Source: Liopterus haemorrhoidalis (Eukaryota; Arthropoda; Insecta; Coleoptera; Dytiscidae). Taken from it: 64,000 nucleotides of DNA. The notes below the pieces were generated by a model, which saw nothing but the letters and a program-made list of their open reading frames with translations, ran no database searches and had not been told where the DNA came from. The DNA lies in the NCBI GenBank assembly GCA_963971575.1, contig OZ020611.1, positions 178,810,071 to 178,874,070 on the forward strand, written 5' to 3'. Below are positions 22,961 to 34,290 of this stretch, piece by piece. Made by a program: the position numbers and the translations under genes. Within the stretch, counting starts at the first letter, position 1; every line of letters begins with the position of its first letter.

Positions 22961-24883
22961 AATCTGTAACATATGTCGAGTTGGTTATCTTTGAGATTTT
23001 TTTTTACCTTATTATTTTTTATTTTTACGTTCTGTAAAACTATTTTGAACAGACACTCACAAGAAGTAACGAAATTTTAGAGACATGTTTTTAAAACATA
23101 CGAACCTGTTGAAACTAATATTTGTGTACCACATAATTGACAGTACATTCGTATGTACTTATATGTAATTTTATTTTTAATAACTTTATTCGCGGATGAA
23201 ATTTCTTGGAGATTAGACACCACACGCGTACGCAATATTCCTTTTAGTGTTTACAGATGAAATAGTTACTGTTTCTGACAAAACGTTTGTTATTCGCGGT
23301 AACCTTCAGACAATTATGTAATCTATTCATAGCAAGTCAGTAGATTACAGCAAAAACTATTAGTTAGACCAAGCGCGCAGCTAGTTTCGTTGAATTTAAT
23401 TAATAAATTAAGTTTAATACACCGTGATTACAATGTTATCAGTCAGATAATTTTAGCATTCGCGGTGACAAGAATATTAAACGCGTGTCAAGTCAGACAT
23501 GCGCATTAAATCAGTTCATGAACTTGTTGGTACCTTATTAAAAACTTCATCCGCTAACAAAACAAATAGTTTACCATAAATAGTGTTAAATTTAAAACAA
23601 TATGAAATACATTTTATTCCAAATTCTTTTGTAAAGTTCCTATACAAATGTCTATTTATTATTTTTACTCATAAACTTATTGAAAATATATGCTACCGAA
23701 TGACATTTTTACATACATATAGCCATTTGAAAAAAAAAAACTCAGCTCAAAACTCAGATTAGTACAAAAGATCAGCCCCTTTAGTTTATAATTAAAATTT
23801 AAAAAGGTCAAATGTCGTATCTTTTAAAATAAGAGAGTTATTGGCAATTTCTTGTCAACACAACGCCTGAAAAATTTGGATGCCCCCTAGCCTAATAGTC
23901 AACCAAGTTCTGAAAAAGTTGAATATAGATAGGTACTTCACATAAAAAAGGAATATAAGTAAAATTATTTTTAATTTGACTTTATAAGCAATATATGATA
24001 TTTATATTAATAAATATAAATTTAATGTTACACTTATTATATTATACTGTATACTATAAAATAGAAATCGAACAACTTGGGACAATTAAATCCAAATTAA
24101 CGTGATCCTTGAGCTTGATGTTTGCTGCAAAGATTTTTTATTTGAGGTACTTTAATATGAAGTACTAATTTAGTTAATTACTAATCTTAAATTCCCATGG
24201 TTTGTAATATCTAAACCATTTTTTTTTTTTTTCAATAACATGTACCTAACAGGACTAAAACCACATTCAACTAAATATGGCGACGAGAAGGGTAACAATA
24301 ATTTTCTTGCGAAACTAGTTTGGGAATTTCGTTTCTGTCTCGTCACAAAGCCATTTTTCCTTACATTTATTTATTATTTTTATTATATTTTATGTTATTT
24401 TGAACACAAACAGGACAAACCCAGTGAAGTATTCAATATCGATTTTTTTACACATTTACATAAAATGTGATAACATATTATAACATATTAATGTACAAAT
24501 ATACAATTGAATAGTTAAATAAATATTAAAGTATAGAACGGATAAACTGGAAAAGATATAATATCAGCTAGAACGTATGTGCTAATTTCTTAATACAAAG
24601 GCGTTTAAATTGAATTAAGTTTAAGTTAAAAAGTCAGTATCTGAAAAACTATTATTATAAAAAGTGCAAAATCTATTACTGAATTACCAAATTATTTGGT
24701 GTATGACAATAGTTAATGAAAAAGTATCGTACCACGGGTATTGCATCTTGGAATTCCAAATGTTATTAATGATAATAATTAATTAGAAGAAATATTTTTA
24801 GTTACAATTTTATTTAAGATCAGCATATCTGTTATAAGTTAAATAAAGCTCAAATAGATTCAGCATTTTATATTTCTGAGAAT
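22961..24883. other. No recognised feature
   Basis: AT-rich sequence. Short frames such as 24240-24470 show no motif. Confidence 0.4.
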
Positions 24884-25331
24884 TCATCTGGATACTGCAT
24901 ATCCACAACAGCTGTTGTGGCTACTAGCATTGTCTATTATCAATGATGAAAAATCAATTTGTGTTAAATGTAAAAAATTGTCATTAAAATCACAAGCCAT
25001 TTTGGTTAGATGATCCGTAATAACAAGCACAGCAGCATCAGTCACCTCACATTTATTTAGCAAATAAAATTGGTCAAATTTTTTGGCCGTAACACTCTTT
25101 TGACATAATTTCAGAAATGAAACCAAATATCTTGAACATATTTAACTTTTCAAAGATGCTTAGATAGGTTTCTAGATGTTTCATTTCGAGTTTTTCATTC
25201 AAAAACACGCTAAAAATATCAAATAGTTCCATTAATCTTCTCAGGCAATTCCCCTTTGACAAAAATGCCCCACAATATATTCAAATTGGCCCCACGTGGG
25301 GGGTACGCCCTACGCTAGGGGTAACACTGGT
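24884..25331 (-). pseudogene. hAT transposase remnant with one terminus
   Basis: On the minus strand, NCLRRLMELFDIFSVFLNEK followed by YLSIFEKLN resembles the GTF2IRD2/ZBED-type hAT transposase block (RLFELxxxVxxFL...YLxDIFxxLNxLN). After a frame change, HLTKMACDFNDNFLHL fits the next block. The strand begins at 25331 with CAGTGTTACCCCTAGCGTAG, a plausible hAT terminus. The matching other end was not found and the catalytic core is not recognisable, so this is a truncated and decayed copy. Confidence 0.45.
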
Positions 25332-27104
25332 ATATAGAAAGGGATAAATAGTGTAGCTCCAAACCAGAAGCCTTATAAAGATTTATTAGAAGCAAAGGAA
25401 TCAAGAGCACTGATTTTTTAAGATAGCAGAAAATAGGAATGACAAAACTATGGCATAAAGTTCAAAGGTGATGATGATGGATAGGACAGGGGTTGATAAG
25501 GAATGAGAACTAAATGGTAAAGAAGATCTGGGAAGGAAAATTCGTCGACCAGAGGAAGGACCTTGCAAAATATTGAATAATCAACTGCAAAAAATATGAC
25601 AAGAATTGAAATATAATGTACTTACAAAGATCTAAAACCTAATAGCTTAAATCAAAGGACTTGAGGCTTGAATGATACGAAAGGTAAACCCGATTATCAG
25701 TGCCTAAGAACAGATGTGAAATTAAATAAGAAAACTTTATTGCCCATGTCTTGCAGAACTTGTTAACAAATAAAGTTGTTTATATTATTTATTATTATTT
25801 GTGGGCTTATCTTATGTACCAATACAGACATTTGTAAAGCAATAATCATAAAGTTGTTATTATATAATAGTGAGTATTTATCAGTAACCAGTAACGGGAA
25901 TTCAACTAACAAGGTGTAAGGTAATGCCTTAGAACACGTGAAACCTCACCATTTTATCATTTATCATGTTTAAGTTAACAGATAGTAATTTATTTAGTTC
26001 ATTTATTTTAATGAATATTGTAAACAGTTTACTTAGAAAATATTTATCTTGTTGGTGTGATGAGTGTTTGGAAATTTTCCATTTTATTCAATTGCAAGAA
26101 TTATTTGGTTGGTTTTATATTGACGATAATGAAAAATTAGGCGTGAAAGTTAATGTATTGCAAAATCTGCATTATTCGCCTACGGCTCGTGTGGTAAACC
26201 TCATCCACGTGAAATATAGCCTCCATTATATACTTGTTAAATAAAATACTATTATTAAATACCACGAAAATAAAAGAGTTTTTTTTTTTCATGTCCCATC
26301 GGTTATCTGGCTGAACCGCCGCTTTCTACAAAATGTAATAATAAATTCATTAATGTTAATTTTATGATAAAAATGAATGATATTTTTCTTGTTAAAAACA
26401 TTTCTTTTCGGTTAAACCATTTATTTGAATACTTAAAATCCAAACAATTCAAAATGTTACAGAAAGAGAACTGGTAATTTATTCCACATAAGAAAACTGC
26501 CAAATATTTGCAAACAAGCACACTTTCAGAACATCCACAAGAAATAACATGATCACGTGTCATATCTGATGCAGACTTCGGCTATCATTGAACGCCAATT
26601 GTTTCTATTCTCCACAACATTGACCAAATTTTTAAAGTTTTTTGTGTCAGTGTCACTAATGATATTGTCAATTAAAGTCATTTTTCTCCTATCCCGTTCT
26701 CTCGTTTTGTGACACTGCGCACTACACATATCCCACTCAATGTTTCTCTGTCTCGTAATATGACCGAAAAATGATAATAAGATATAACAGAGTTTTAATT
26801 ATATTAACAATAGTTTAGTAATCAGTAAATGATTTTCTTTCACTTTTGAGGCATTGAAAAGAAAAAAATCAACGTTAACAGATTGTTTAAAAACATCAGA
26901 ACTACAGAATTTTCCTTCAACAAATACAAACAAAATTTTAGAAACATTAATAAAGACAATTTCTTCTTCACTCATAGCAAAACATAAGTATAAATGTATA
27001 TTTATTAATTTTTTAACGCATTTTTCTTGTAGCTGCATACACTCAACAAAATGTATTAAGACTTTTTTTTTAAATTTATAGCTTTATTCATTGTAAAAAT
27101 TGAT
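25332..27104. other. No gene; possible LINE scrap
   Basis: At 25516-25576, plus strand, MVKKIWEGKFVDQRKDLAKY loosely resembles the basic tail of RTE-like LINE proteins. The frames at 25966-26244, 26799-27038 and 26854-27081 have no motif that I recognise. Confidence 0.3.
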
Positions 27105-27157
27105 GTGAAGTGTGAATTTTCACACATTTCAGGATTTTGCAGGTATTTAGTAAGTGA
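27105..27157 (+). repeat. Hairpin module, copy 4
   Basis: GTGTGAATTTTCACAC core with the conserved tail. It translates as VKCEFSHISGFCRYLVSE followed by a stop. Confidence 0.8.
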
Positions 27158-27496
27158 ATGATGAATATTTGGGATGCCAAAACTAATTTTATATTAAAAT
27201 ATATTTTTTGGTAATTTTAATTCGAACGTCTAATACCATTATTTAGGTTTCTAAATATGTGCAGTTTTTTTTTTTTTTATTAAGCAAGGTTCATTAAAAT
27301 TTTAAAAATTGCGCCTATGGTTTCCATTGGTTGTTATAAGCTCCGCCCCACTGATTTCGTGTACATTGAAACAGAATTAAATTATAATTTAAACAATTTC
27401 CAGTGGTTATTAAATTTACGCTTTTAAAAATTAAATGCAACATTTGCCAAAATATAACTAGAATTTTGAAAAAATAATTTAAACATTATAAAAATT

Positions 27497-27608
27497 CAAA
27501 AAAAAAAAACAAAAAATAATATTGTCTCTTCTCGCAGGGTTCGATCCCTTTCGATCGAGTTAGTTGGGTGAGAAGCCAGCGTCATAACCGCTAGACCAGG
27601 ATACACCT
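27497..27608 (-). repeat. tRNA-derived SINE
   Basis: On the minus strand, CTGGTCTAGCGGTTATGACG resembles a tRNA D-arm/A box, and GGGATCGAACCCTGC (27534-27548) resembles the T-arm/B box. The head lacks a proper acceptor stem pairing and runs into an A/T-rich tail including an A-run at 27500-27510. I therefore call it a SINE or tRNA relic rather than a working tRNA. Confidence 0.6.
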
Positions 27609-27649
27609 TCCAGTGTAGCGTGTTACAAAGCTATAACTTGTGTACATTA

Positions 27650-28160
27650 TTAGCCAAAAAAACACAAAAAATGCGTTTTTTTCCAAAAACATAATCTGAT
27701 CAAAAATTCCTATTGTACTATTCCGGTTCACACCAATGTACATTACTTAGAATTTTTTCAAATTTTTAGTTTAAACCATCTGGGCTACAGGATGTGGGAC
27801 AAAATTTTTTTTGCACAATTTTGACAAAAATCCCTTCAAGATAATTTATTTTGCAAAAATAAAAATTTGATCGTTAATCCACGTACCAAAGGCTTTCATT
27901 TGATACCCTACTCAGAATTATAAAAAAATATCTTTTTTTTTCGATGAGCACATATTTGTTTATATTTTTAGGGGGATATGTTTTTTAGATGTTTTAGTAT
28001 TTTTCCTATGTGCGGCTCAAAGAGTTGTATAAGCATGCCAAATTTCAACTCTCTAGGTTTAGCCGTTTGGCTACAATTTTTACCGAACAGACAGACAGAC
28101 AGACAGACGACAAAATGACGGTATAAGGGTTTTTTGGTCATACCTACAAAACCCTAAAAA
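27650..28160 (+). repeat. Repeat family A, 5'-truncated copy
   Basis: Plus-strand copy ending GGTCATACCTACAAAACCCT followed by AAAAA at 28160. It contains the variable CAGACAGACAGACAGACAGA stretch (28090-28110). Its left limit is set by loss of similarity to the longer copies. Confidence 0.8.
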
Positions 28161-29059
28161 TGGAGCGAGAATCGACTGAAAGGAAAAAGCACTTGCTGAA
28201 CCAGGCACAAACAAAGAAAGTAACCTTTTATCAAATGTTCGCCTTACTACTGCTAGAGTAATACTTGTTAAATCGAGTCACCAATATTGAAGCAAGTACT
28301 GCAGGGTTAAGTTTAAGAACAACTTTATTAAACTGTAACTGGTCATGCAAGTTATGTATCCAATATCTGTGCCCACATTTACTGAAACTTGTTTGAGCAA
28401 CTACCTATCCCAACACTATCCATCATTTAAACTGACAATATTTTGGCAAATACTAAAGTGCGAGTGTCACAATACAAATATGTAATCCTAATGTGTTCTA
28501 AGAAATGTCTGTCATCAAGTGTCCGACTAGTTGTAAGCAGGTGTTGTCCCAGAGCTCAGAGGTGACCGCAGAAATATATCCGCTACCGCAGTAGAGCTCT
28601 AGACTGCTAGTCACCAGCTAAGCCATGCGGAACTCTCTCATTTGCCGGAGTTGTTTACGTCACATGTCACGGTCATTTCAGGTGGTATAATTTTCCTCCT
28701 GGCTTTATCAACAAAAAAACAGACCCAACCTTACTTAATTCTATTTAATTTACTTAGTTTTTTACTTAATTCATTGTAAGATGTAAAAAAAGTTTGCTTT
28801 TGTTTTTACAAGTATATTACGTTTTCAGATGGCTGGGAAAGCAGATAAAAATGGTTTGATAATAGTTGCTATTGACATAAAACAAGGCTACCAAAGAAAA
28901 ATTACTCCGCAAGCCTCACACTGAAAAGTCCGAAAGGTAAATAATTTTTAACCCATGTCTACATTTTAAATCTTTTTAAAATGTGTTTAAAATCTGATAA
29001 CTGATTTTGAGTAACTTGAGCAAATTTATTTTGAAGCTGACTATCATTATCTAAAAAAA
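28161..29059. other. No recognised feature
   Basis: Relatively GC-rich near 28540-28690 but no motif was recognised. Confidence 0.4.
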
Positions 29060-29190
29060 ATATTCTCCTAGTCTTTTGCTAATGGCATTATTCTTACATT
29101 CCAATGCCTTTTCTCCATTACTTTTAAGTCCTTATGGAACCTCTCATTCTGTTCCTTGTGTACGGCCTCAAAATTCTCCGAGGAAAATCT
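29060..29190 (-). pseudogene. Fragment of the 'EQGxRFHQD' repetitive insect gene family
   Basis: On the minus strand the frame reads FEAVHKEQNERFHKDLKVME followed by KRHWNV. This matches the C-terminal signature SDEQGxRFHQDIxxMExRYQGRWxxxMMADYCW of a large family of uncharacterised proteins known to me from many insect genomes. The same signature, from another copy, is present at 43100-43165. The fragment has no upstream domain and carries a stop shortly after the match. The function of the family is not established, to my knowledge. Confidence 0.6.
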
Positions 29191-29662
29191 AGATAGTGTA
29201 AAAAATTAATTTTTAGGATCATATTGCAGTCGTCGCATTTTCTAGCATATTTTCGACAATGCGTTAATAATAGTGGTGTTTTATATGAATGCCAGAATAT
29301 GAAACATATATTTTTGAATGGGGTATCAAATGAGATCCTTAATGTATAGATAATCCATCAGACTATTATTTTTGAAAAATAAAATATTTTTATGGAATTT
29401 CTGCCAAGAAAGTCGAAAAACTTTTGTCCCCCAAACAGGGTATTTTCCAGATGGTTTTATCTAAAAAAATACAATAATAATAATTAATGGGAATCGAAAT
29501 AGTTCAACAGGATTTTTTAATCAGATCAGCTTCTCGAAAAATATCGAATTTTTTGTGCTGTTATAATATTAATTATTTTATATTAAAACTCTTAAGACGT
29601 AGATTAAGGAACGGGAAGTATTTTTTCATAAAGAAAGTAATTTTTTTATTTTAATACAATCC

Positions 29663-30316
29663 CAGCAAACATTCAACCATCGGCCGATCAACGAATGCCG
29701 GCTAACTGCGTTTTCTGTTGGTAAATTGCTGACACTAAAAGTTTGTGCAAAGCCAGTATTAATAATATACTTCATATTTGTATTTCGCATTCCTCCTATA
29801 CGAAGTACTTTTCCAGCATTTTATGAGCACTCCTTATTTTTGTTAATATGTTACATTTTACTTTTGTTTCACCATCGTTGAATAAAATTATTCAACGAAT
29901 AAAGTTGACAATACCGCATCATTCTATTGACAGCAACGTTAATTTCTTCATTAATAGTTTAAAACCGATGCAATATTGTCAACTTTATTTGTTAAATAAA
30001 TTTATTCAACGATGGTGAAATGGCCAAATGAGTATTTATTTTGCACCTAACCATTAATTTATTTTAATACTGGGTAAGTATAAGGTAATACATAAGTTAC
30101 ATTTGAAATACTAGAGAGTGGGTATAATATAAGCACTGGTCCGTCAGAAATAAATCTTGCAACTAATGCGATTATTTTTCACTTTGCCGCTGCTGGGCCG
30201 GCAATTGATAAACCAATGGGCCAGGGTAAACGGATAAACCGGGGTACTGGCCCATTACTTTCAATGCCGGGGAGTATGTGCTTCAACAGTACTGGCCCAT
30301 ATAAAAATGTTTGCTG
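29663..30316. mobile_element. TIR element inserted in family A
   Basis: The ends are CAGCAAACATTCAACC and, inverted, CAGCAAACATTTTTATATGG. The interior is GC-richer at both flanks (catcggccgatcaacgaatg, tactggcccatt). Its 654 bp contain no transposase. The insertion point in family A is clear. A clean target duplication is not (tacaatcc against cgatattt). Confidence 0.65.
29877..30020. mobile_element. Long inverted-repeat MITE inside the nested element
   Basis: The arms TTTCACCATCGTTGAATAAA and its inverted copy (tttattcaacgatggtgaaa) extend about 50 bp, including AAAGTTGACAATA and its inverse. This makes a third level of nesting, unless it is an integral part of the 29663 element. Confidence 0.65.
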
Positions 30317-30624
30317 CGATATTTACCAAAATTCGCGTTAAAAATTCCTGGTCCTGTAATCTGTAACCCAGGGAGGTAAATCTAAAAATCTAAAAAAATT
30401 CTGAGTAATGCACATTAATGTGAACCGGACTAGTACCACAGTAATTTTTTATTTGATAATTATTTCGAAATGTAACGAATTTTTTACAACACCATGCTTA
30501 CAATATTTATATGACTAGAACTGGATAGCCACAGCTGGGTCTTGATGCAAGCGCATATTAAGTTCGGTTGTTCAGAGCCTGAGCAATGTTTTTGGCGCCC
30601 TTGACAAATAAAGTAAATTATTGA

Positions 30625-30924
30625 TTAAACAAAAAAAAGGTTCTTACTCGCCAAATCTAAGTGATGAGCAAAAAAAGATCCTCCCCCGCCAAATCTTTCA
30701 ATGACCAAGTATACACAATGGCGCCCCTCATCAAACATCGCGCCCATGGCAAATGCCCGATGCCAACCCATTCCTAAGGCTCTGCGGTTCTTGTCTCTAA
30801 ATGAAGGAACGTGAATTATTATTTCAAAAGTTATCGAAATTTGATTTTTAATATCTACCCATAATTTGTTATCACTTACTAAATACCTACAAAACAATGA
30901 AATGTGTGAAAATTCACACTTCAC
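30625..30924 (-). repeat. Repeat family C, copy 2, joined to the hairpin module
   Basis: The plus strand shares ctaagtgatgagcaaaaaaa and aatggcgcccctcatcaaac with 22560-22770. Its minus-strand start (30924-30870) is the hairpin module, so the module heads both family A and family C sequences. The minus-strand frame is open for about 99 codons but shows no known domain. Confidence 0.65.
30870..30924 (-). repeat. Hairpin module, copy 5
   Basis: GTGTGAATTTTCACAC core; translates as VKCEFSHISLFCRYLVSDNK. Confidence 0.8.
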
Positions 30925-30939
30925 ATATTATTATTTATT

Positions 30940-30950
30940 TATGTATTATT

Positions 30951-30984
<34 letters not shown>

Positions 30985-30985
30985 T
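30940..30985. repeat. (TTTA)n microsatellite
   Basis: Tandem TTTA units, most regular at 30952-30984. Confidence 0.85.
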
Positions 30986-31730
30986 TTCATTTGTAGCGAA
31001 CCACTTACATTTTATAGATATCAATAAAATATCTTTGATGTAGCGAATTATCGACGTTTACAATTATTTATCGGCAGAATAAATTTTATTATTTTGTTAT
31101 GAATTTATTTTAAATCTAGGTCTGCAGAAAAGTCACGTTTTAGTTATGTACCTAATAACACCCCTAAGCAGATACAGGAAAATTTATTTTAAACCAGGCC
31201 ATTTTTAATGAAGAAATTTCAATAAACTGACATCGGTTACAATCTTTCTACCAATAGGGGATAGGCATGATTTTTTAATTTTTTTTTATTATATTCCTCT
31301 TGTTGCATATAAACATAAAAAACAGTTTTTAATTTTTTTTTTTGTAATTTGAAGGCTTAAAAAAATCATAAATGTATGTAGCGCGCGAAAACGACGTGTG
31401 ACGTCATACCCCTTCTAACTGACGCATGACACTACTAGCTTACCGGCGTACATAGTCTGTTGTGAACTTTTATAGGTTATGTAAAGTTAGAGTGATTTTA
31501 ATTAAAATAAAGTTTAATTCTATAAAAACAATTTATACATGTTTACCGAATTAAATTTTATATTAAAATAGATAACTTATATTGCAATATTTCAATTATG
31601 CCTCTAACGTTTTGGAACTTCATGTAAACAATGTAGTAAAATTCTGACATCTAAATTACATAAATATTTATATTTTACAGAGTTGCAGCGTTTGTTTATA
31701 TAAATTAATAGAATATAAAATAAAAATTAC

Positions 31731-31853
31731 TTTGACACCACGTATTTCTTCAGCACTGTAGCATTCATTATTTTTCATATATTCCATGAGCATAAATGCA
31801 TCAATGTTGGGTAAATTATCACTCTGAGCCCTAACAAAATCTTTATCTGCCAT
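31731..31853 (-). CDS. Likely first coding exon of a repetitive insect gene family (YqaJ/SWIM type?)
   Basis: The frame starts with ATG at 31853 and encodes 41 residues, MADKDFVRAQSDNLPNIDAF at its start and YSAEEIRGVK at its end. It then meets GTAATT, a plausible splice donor in phase 0. From memory, many insects carry multi-copy proteins that begin with a similar phrase (AQSxNLPxVxAFMxxEYM...AEVRGVK) and continue into a SWIM-like zinc-binding region and a YqaJ-type nuclease domain. Those later parts are not visible downstream (lower coordinates). This is therefore either an isolated first exon or a truncated copy. Upstream, at 31960-32015, lies a CRE-containing palindrome that could sit in its promoter. 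Confidence 0.5.
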
Positions 31854-31959
31854 TTTAATAATAAATGCATGAAAAATTGTTTAAAAACAAATACAAAACT
31901 CTCGAACAATACAATACACACACGTGTAAAGATTATGTTGTAGCTGTATCTGTGATTTG

Positions 31960-32015
31960 AAAACGACTGAGTATGACGTCAAACGATATGGTTTGACGTC
32001 ATACTCAGTCGTTTT
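31960..32015. repeat. Perfect 25-bp-arm palindrome with CRE sites
   Basis: The arm 31960-31984 (AAAACGACTGAGTATGACGT then CAAAC) is perfectly inverted at 31991-32015, with the loop GATATG. Each arm contains TGACGTCA, the CREB/ATF consensus. Confidence 0.95.
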
Positions 32016-32193
32016 TACTCGGCAACCTTCGCTCCGTGGTCGGCTTATTTCAAATTTACAATATTTTAATTCAAAAATTTGGCTATAATATTAATTAAAA
32101 TGTAATTTTTGTTTTGTTAGGTGACATAACTAACATTAACATATCAAAATAATGTAGTTTTAAGGAAATACAAATTTTATGCGTATCCCCTAT

Positions 32194-32336
32194 TCTGTAA
32201 CTCAGTTACTATGATCATAGTAATTAAATTTGTCACTATGAGCAAGGTCAGTTACTATCATTAATGAAAGACATTATACTGTTATAATATTTTATCTTGT
32301 AGTAACGTTACTACACAGTAACTTTTTACAGAATTG
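32194..32336. mobile_element. Short MITE
   Basis: The ends ATTCTGTAACTCAGTTACT and, inverted, ATTCTGTAAAAAGTTACTG face each other across about 143 bp. The interior is AT-rich. The target duplication is not clear. Confidence 0.6.
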
Positions 32337-32344
32337 ATCTGTTA

Positions 32345-32494
32345 AGCCTGGTTTATAATAGATATGTTATGGAACATAAGCATAAAAATTACACTACTCT
32401 CTTTGTTCTGTTTATTACAAACAGATGTTTTGAAAGGTCAAATCCTTTGTTCCGTCCTTATGCGTTATGCTATGGGCTTATTATAAACCAAGCT
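32345..32494. mobile_element. Harbinger-like MITE, 150 bp
   Basis: The ends are AGCCTGGTTTATAATA and, inverted, AGCTTGGTTTATAATA, flanked by TTA on both sides (32342-32344, 32495-32497). Subterminal atgttatgg / atagcataa sequences are also inverted. No coding content. Confidence 0.8.
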
Positions 32495-32497
32495 TTA

Positions 32498-33884
32498 GTC
32501 TGCACTAACCAGCTGCAACAAGAACAAGAAATTTTATAGGCGGAAATAAATCAGCGCCTTTTTTCTACGTATCCATACCCTTGCAGCGGAACAGGCTCGC
32601 CAGAGGCCAGATCTCTTTGTTTATGGAGCGTAAATACTAAAAATTTACAGAGATTTGGCCCGACGGATCTAGTCCATTGACTTTCAAGCAGTCTTGAATT
32701 TGTGAAATTACCATTTTAATGTCACTTTTGTTGTATCTTAAATAATTATCTAAATTAAAAATATTTATAACTAGTATGATGTCATAATGATGTCATCAAG
32801 TGTTCGGCATTGCAGTTGTTTCGTCATATTATGGCAGGCGTTGAAAATACGACGTATTTTGCAGTTTATAACAGTACGGCACGCGAATAACAAATTATTC
32901 TTATTTAAATACCGACATTTACATACTCCCAACATAACTTTACACGGTATATTGCTTTTTCTAGTTGACAAAACCGATTCAGATAAGAGGACCAAATATA
33001 AATATTGTCATTTCAAACTATCGATATAAGTGTGGATATAAGAGGTTATCTCGGCAAATGCTCTTTCATTTCACAAGAAAAAACGAACGGGGGAAATAGA
33101 TACGACACGTGCTAAAACGTAGATTGAAGTTTTAAAGGATTTTAATTTTGCAATTCTAACTATTTTACGATCTGTTGTCGGTGAACCGGTTTCTCGCCTC
33201 GTATCTAACTTTTTTTGGTTATTTTTTTCTGCCATCTGAAGTCATTTTGACAGAACAGACCTTGCAATGTGGATATAATTTTATGTGATTATACAACTTA
33301 TTTATTTTGGTTATTTTGGTACAGTAAAATAAACTAAAATTTACAGATACTGGTATTTTCATACACACTGCAACAGTGATGACATTTTAATTTTGATTTA
33401 TGAATAACTCCACATGTTTATTTATAAATCCAATACTGTCATCTTAAAAGAATTATGAATTAGTTAAAGATATTTACATTGTATGTATAATGCACCTTTA
33501 TAAATTAATAATTTAAAAATAATAAACATACAATTTTAGAATTTGCAATACCCAATAGCTATTTACACGCACATGCATGTATATACGACGCAGGTGTGCA
33601 CCCAGCATTTATTTTTTTTTGGGGAGGCTCAGAAGAATTTGTTTTTTAACTCCTTTCGAATCTTTCAAAACGAAAAGATGAAAGGAGCCGCATATGATAC
33701 ACACACCGGAAAATTTAAAGGAACAGATTGAAGATGTTTTTTTTTAGAATGGCGTTAAAGAAACCCAAATCGAGGACTAATTTAAATAAATAACTACTGA
33801 TACATTTTATATCATTATTTCAATAATACATTAAAAAAACTAAAATCGGACACTTATTTTGGAACGGAGGGAGTATTTTGTAGC
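32498..33884. other. No gene; small repeat similarity
   Basis: 33590-33625 (tgcacccagc...ggggaggctcagaaga) resembles 60435-60475 (cgcacccatg...gggggagactcagaagat). Otherwise nothing is recognised. Confidence 0.4.
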
Positions 33885-34240
33885 CTATATAGCTTTGAAT
33901 GCTCTACTAAAGAACGAACGAAGATTGTATCGACGCCAAGAAGAACAAAATGCACCATTTAATTTTGCTACTACTGCATTTTTTGGTGGAGGTTCAATTA
34001 TGGTGTGAGGTGGAATATGTTTGGGAGCTCGCACAGAGTTGGTGGTGATTGATGGCGGAGCGTTAACTGCAGATATGTACATCAGAGATATTCTTCAAGT
34101 ACATGTTGGACCTTTTACGATAATGAGCGCCCACACGTCGCTCACTGCGTAACAGACTTTTTAAATCAAGTGGGTATAACAACAATGGGTTAGCCAGCGT
34201 ACTTCCCTGACCACAACCCGATGAACATTATTCCAAAAAA
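33885..34240 (+). pseudogene. Tc1-type (DD34E) transposase fragment
   Basis: The plus strand gives RRQEEQNAPFNFATTAFFGG followed by GSIMV, a stop in place of the usual Trp, GGICLGARTELVVIDGG and ALTADMYIRDILQ. This is the middle of a Tc1 transposase. After a frame change come NERPHVAHCVTDFLNQVG and PAYFPDHNPMNII, the region around the second and third catalytic positions. The second acidic residue is lost through local damage. N- and C-termini and terminal repeats were not identified. Confidence 0.8.
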
Positions 34241-34290
34241 CATCGTACTAGAAGTTTACCTGAGAGATATCAACAATATGTACATTACAG

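Larger units (their letters stand above)
29285..30490 (-). repeat. Repeat family A, copy split by a nested element
   Basis: 29285-29662 and 30317-30490 are consecutive parts of family A: ggggtatcaaatgagatcct and ttttaatacaat on one side, cagggaggtaaatctaaaaa and aatgtgaaccggactagtac on the other. The element at 29663-30316 separates them. Confidence 0.7.
31383..32015. other. Candidate TIR-flanked segment carrying an exon
   Basis: The left side has GAAAACGACGTGTGACGTCA (from 31388). The right side has AAAACGACTGAGTATGACGT and its inverse as a perfect palindrome. These repeats, each holding TGACGTCA, bracket the exon at 31731-31853. Whether they are real transposon ends is not settled, and no target duplication was identified. 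Confidence 0.35.

Noticed and set aside
25966..26244. 92-codon frame starting MFKLTDSNLF
   Set aside because: No recognised domain, splice context or repeat partner; left as unannotated.
26799..27081. Two antiparallel frames of 75-79 codons
   Set aside because: No motif in either; mutual shadowing in AT-rich sequence.
27497..27608. Functional tRNA gene
   Set aside because: The A and B box-like motifs are there, but the acceptor and anticodon stems do not pair properly and a SINE-like tail follows.
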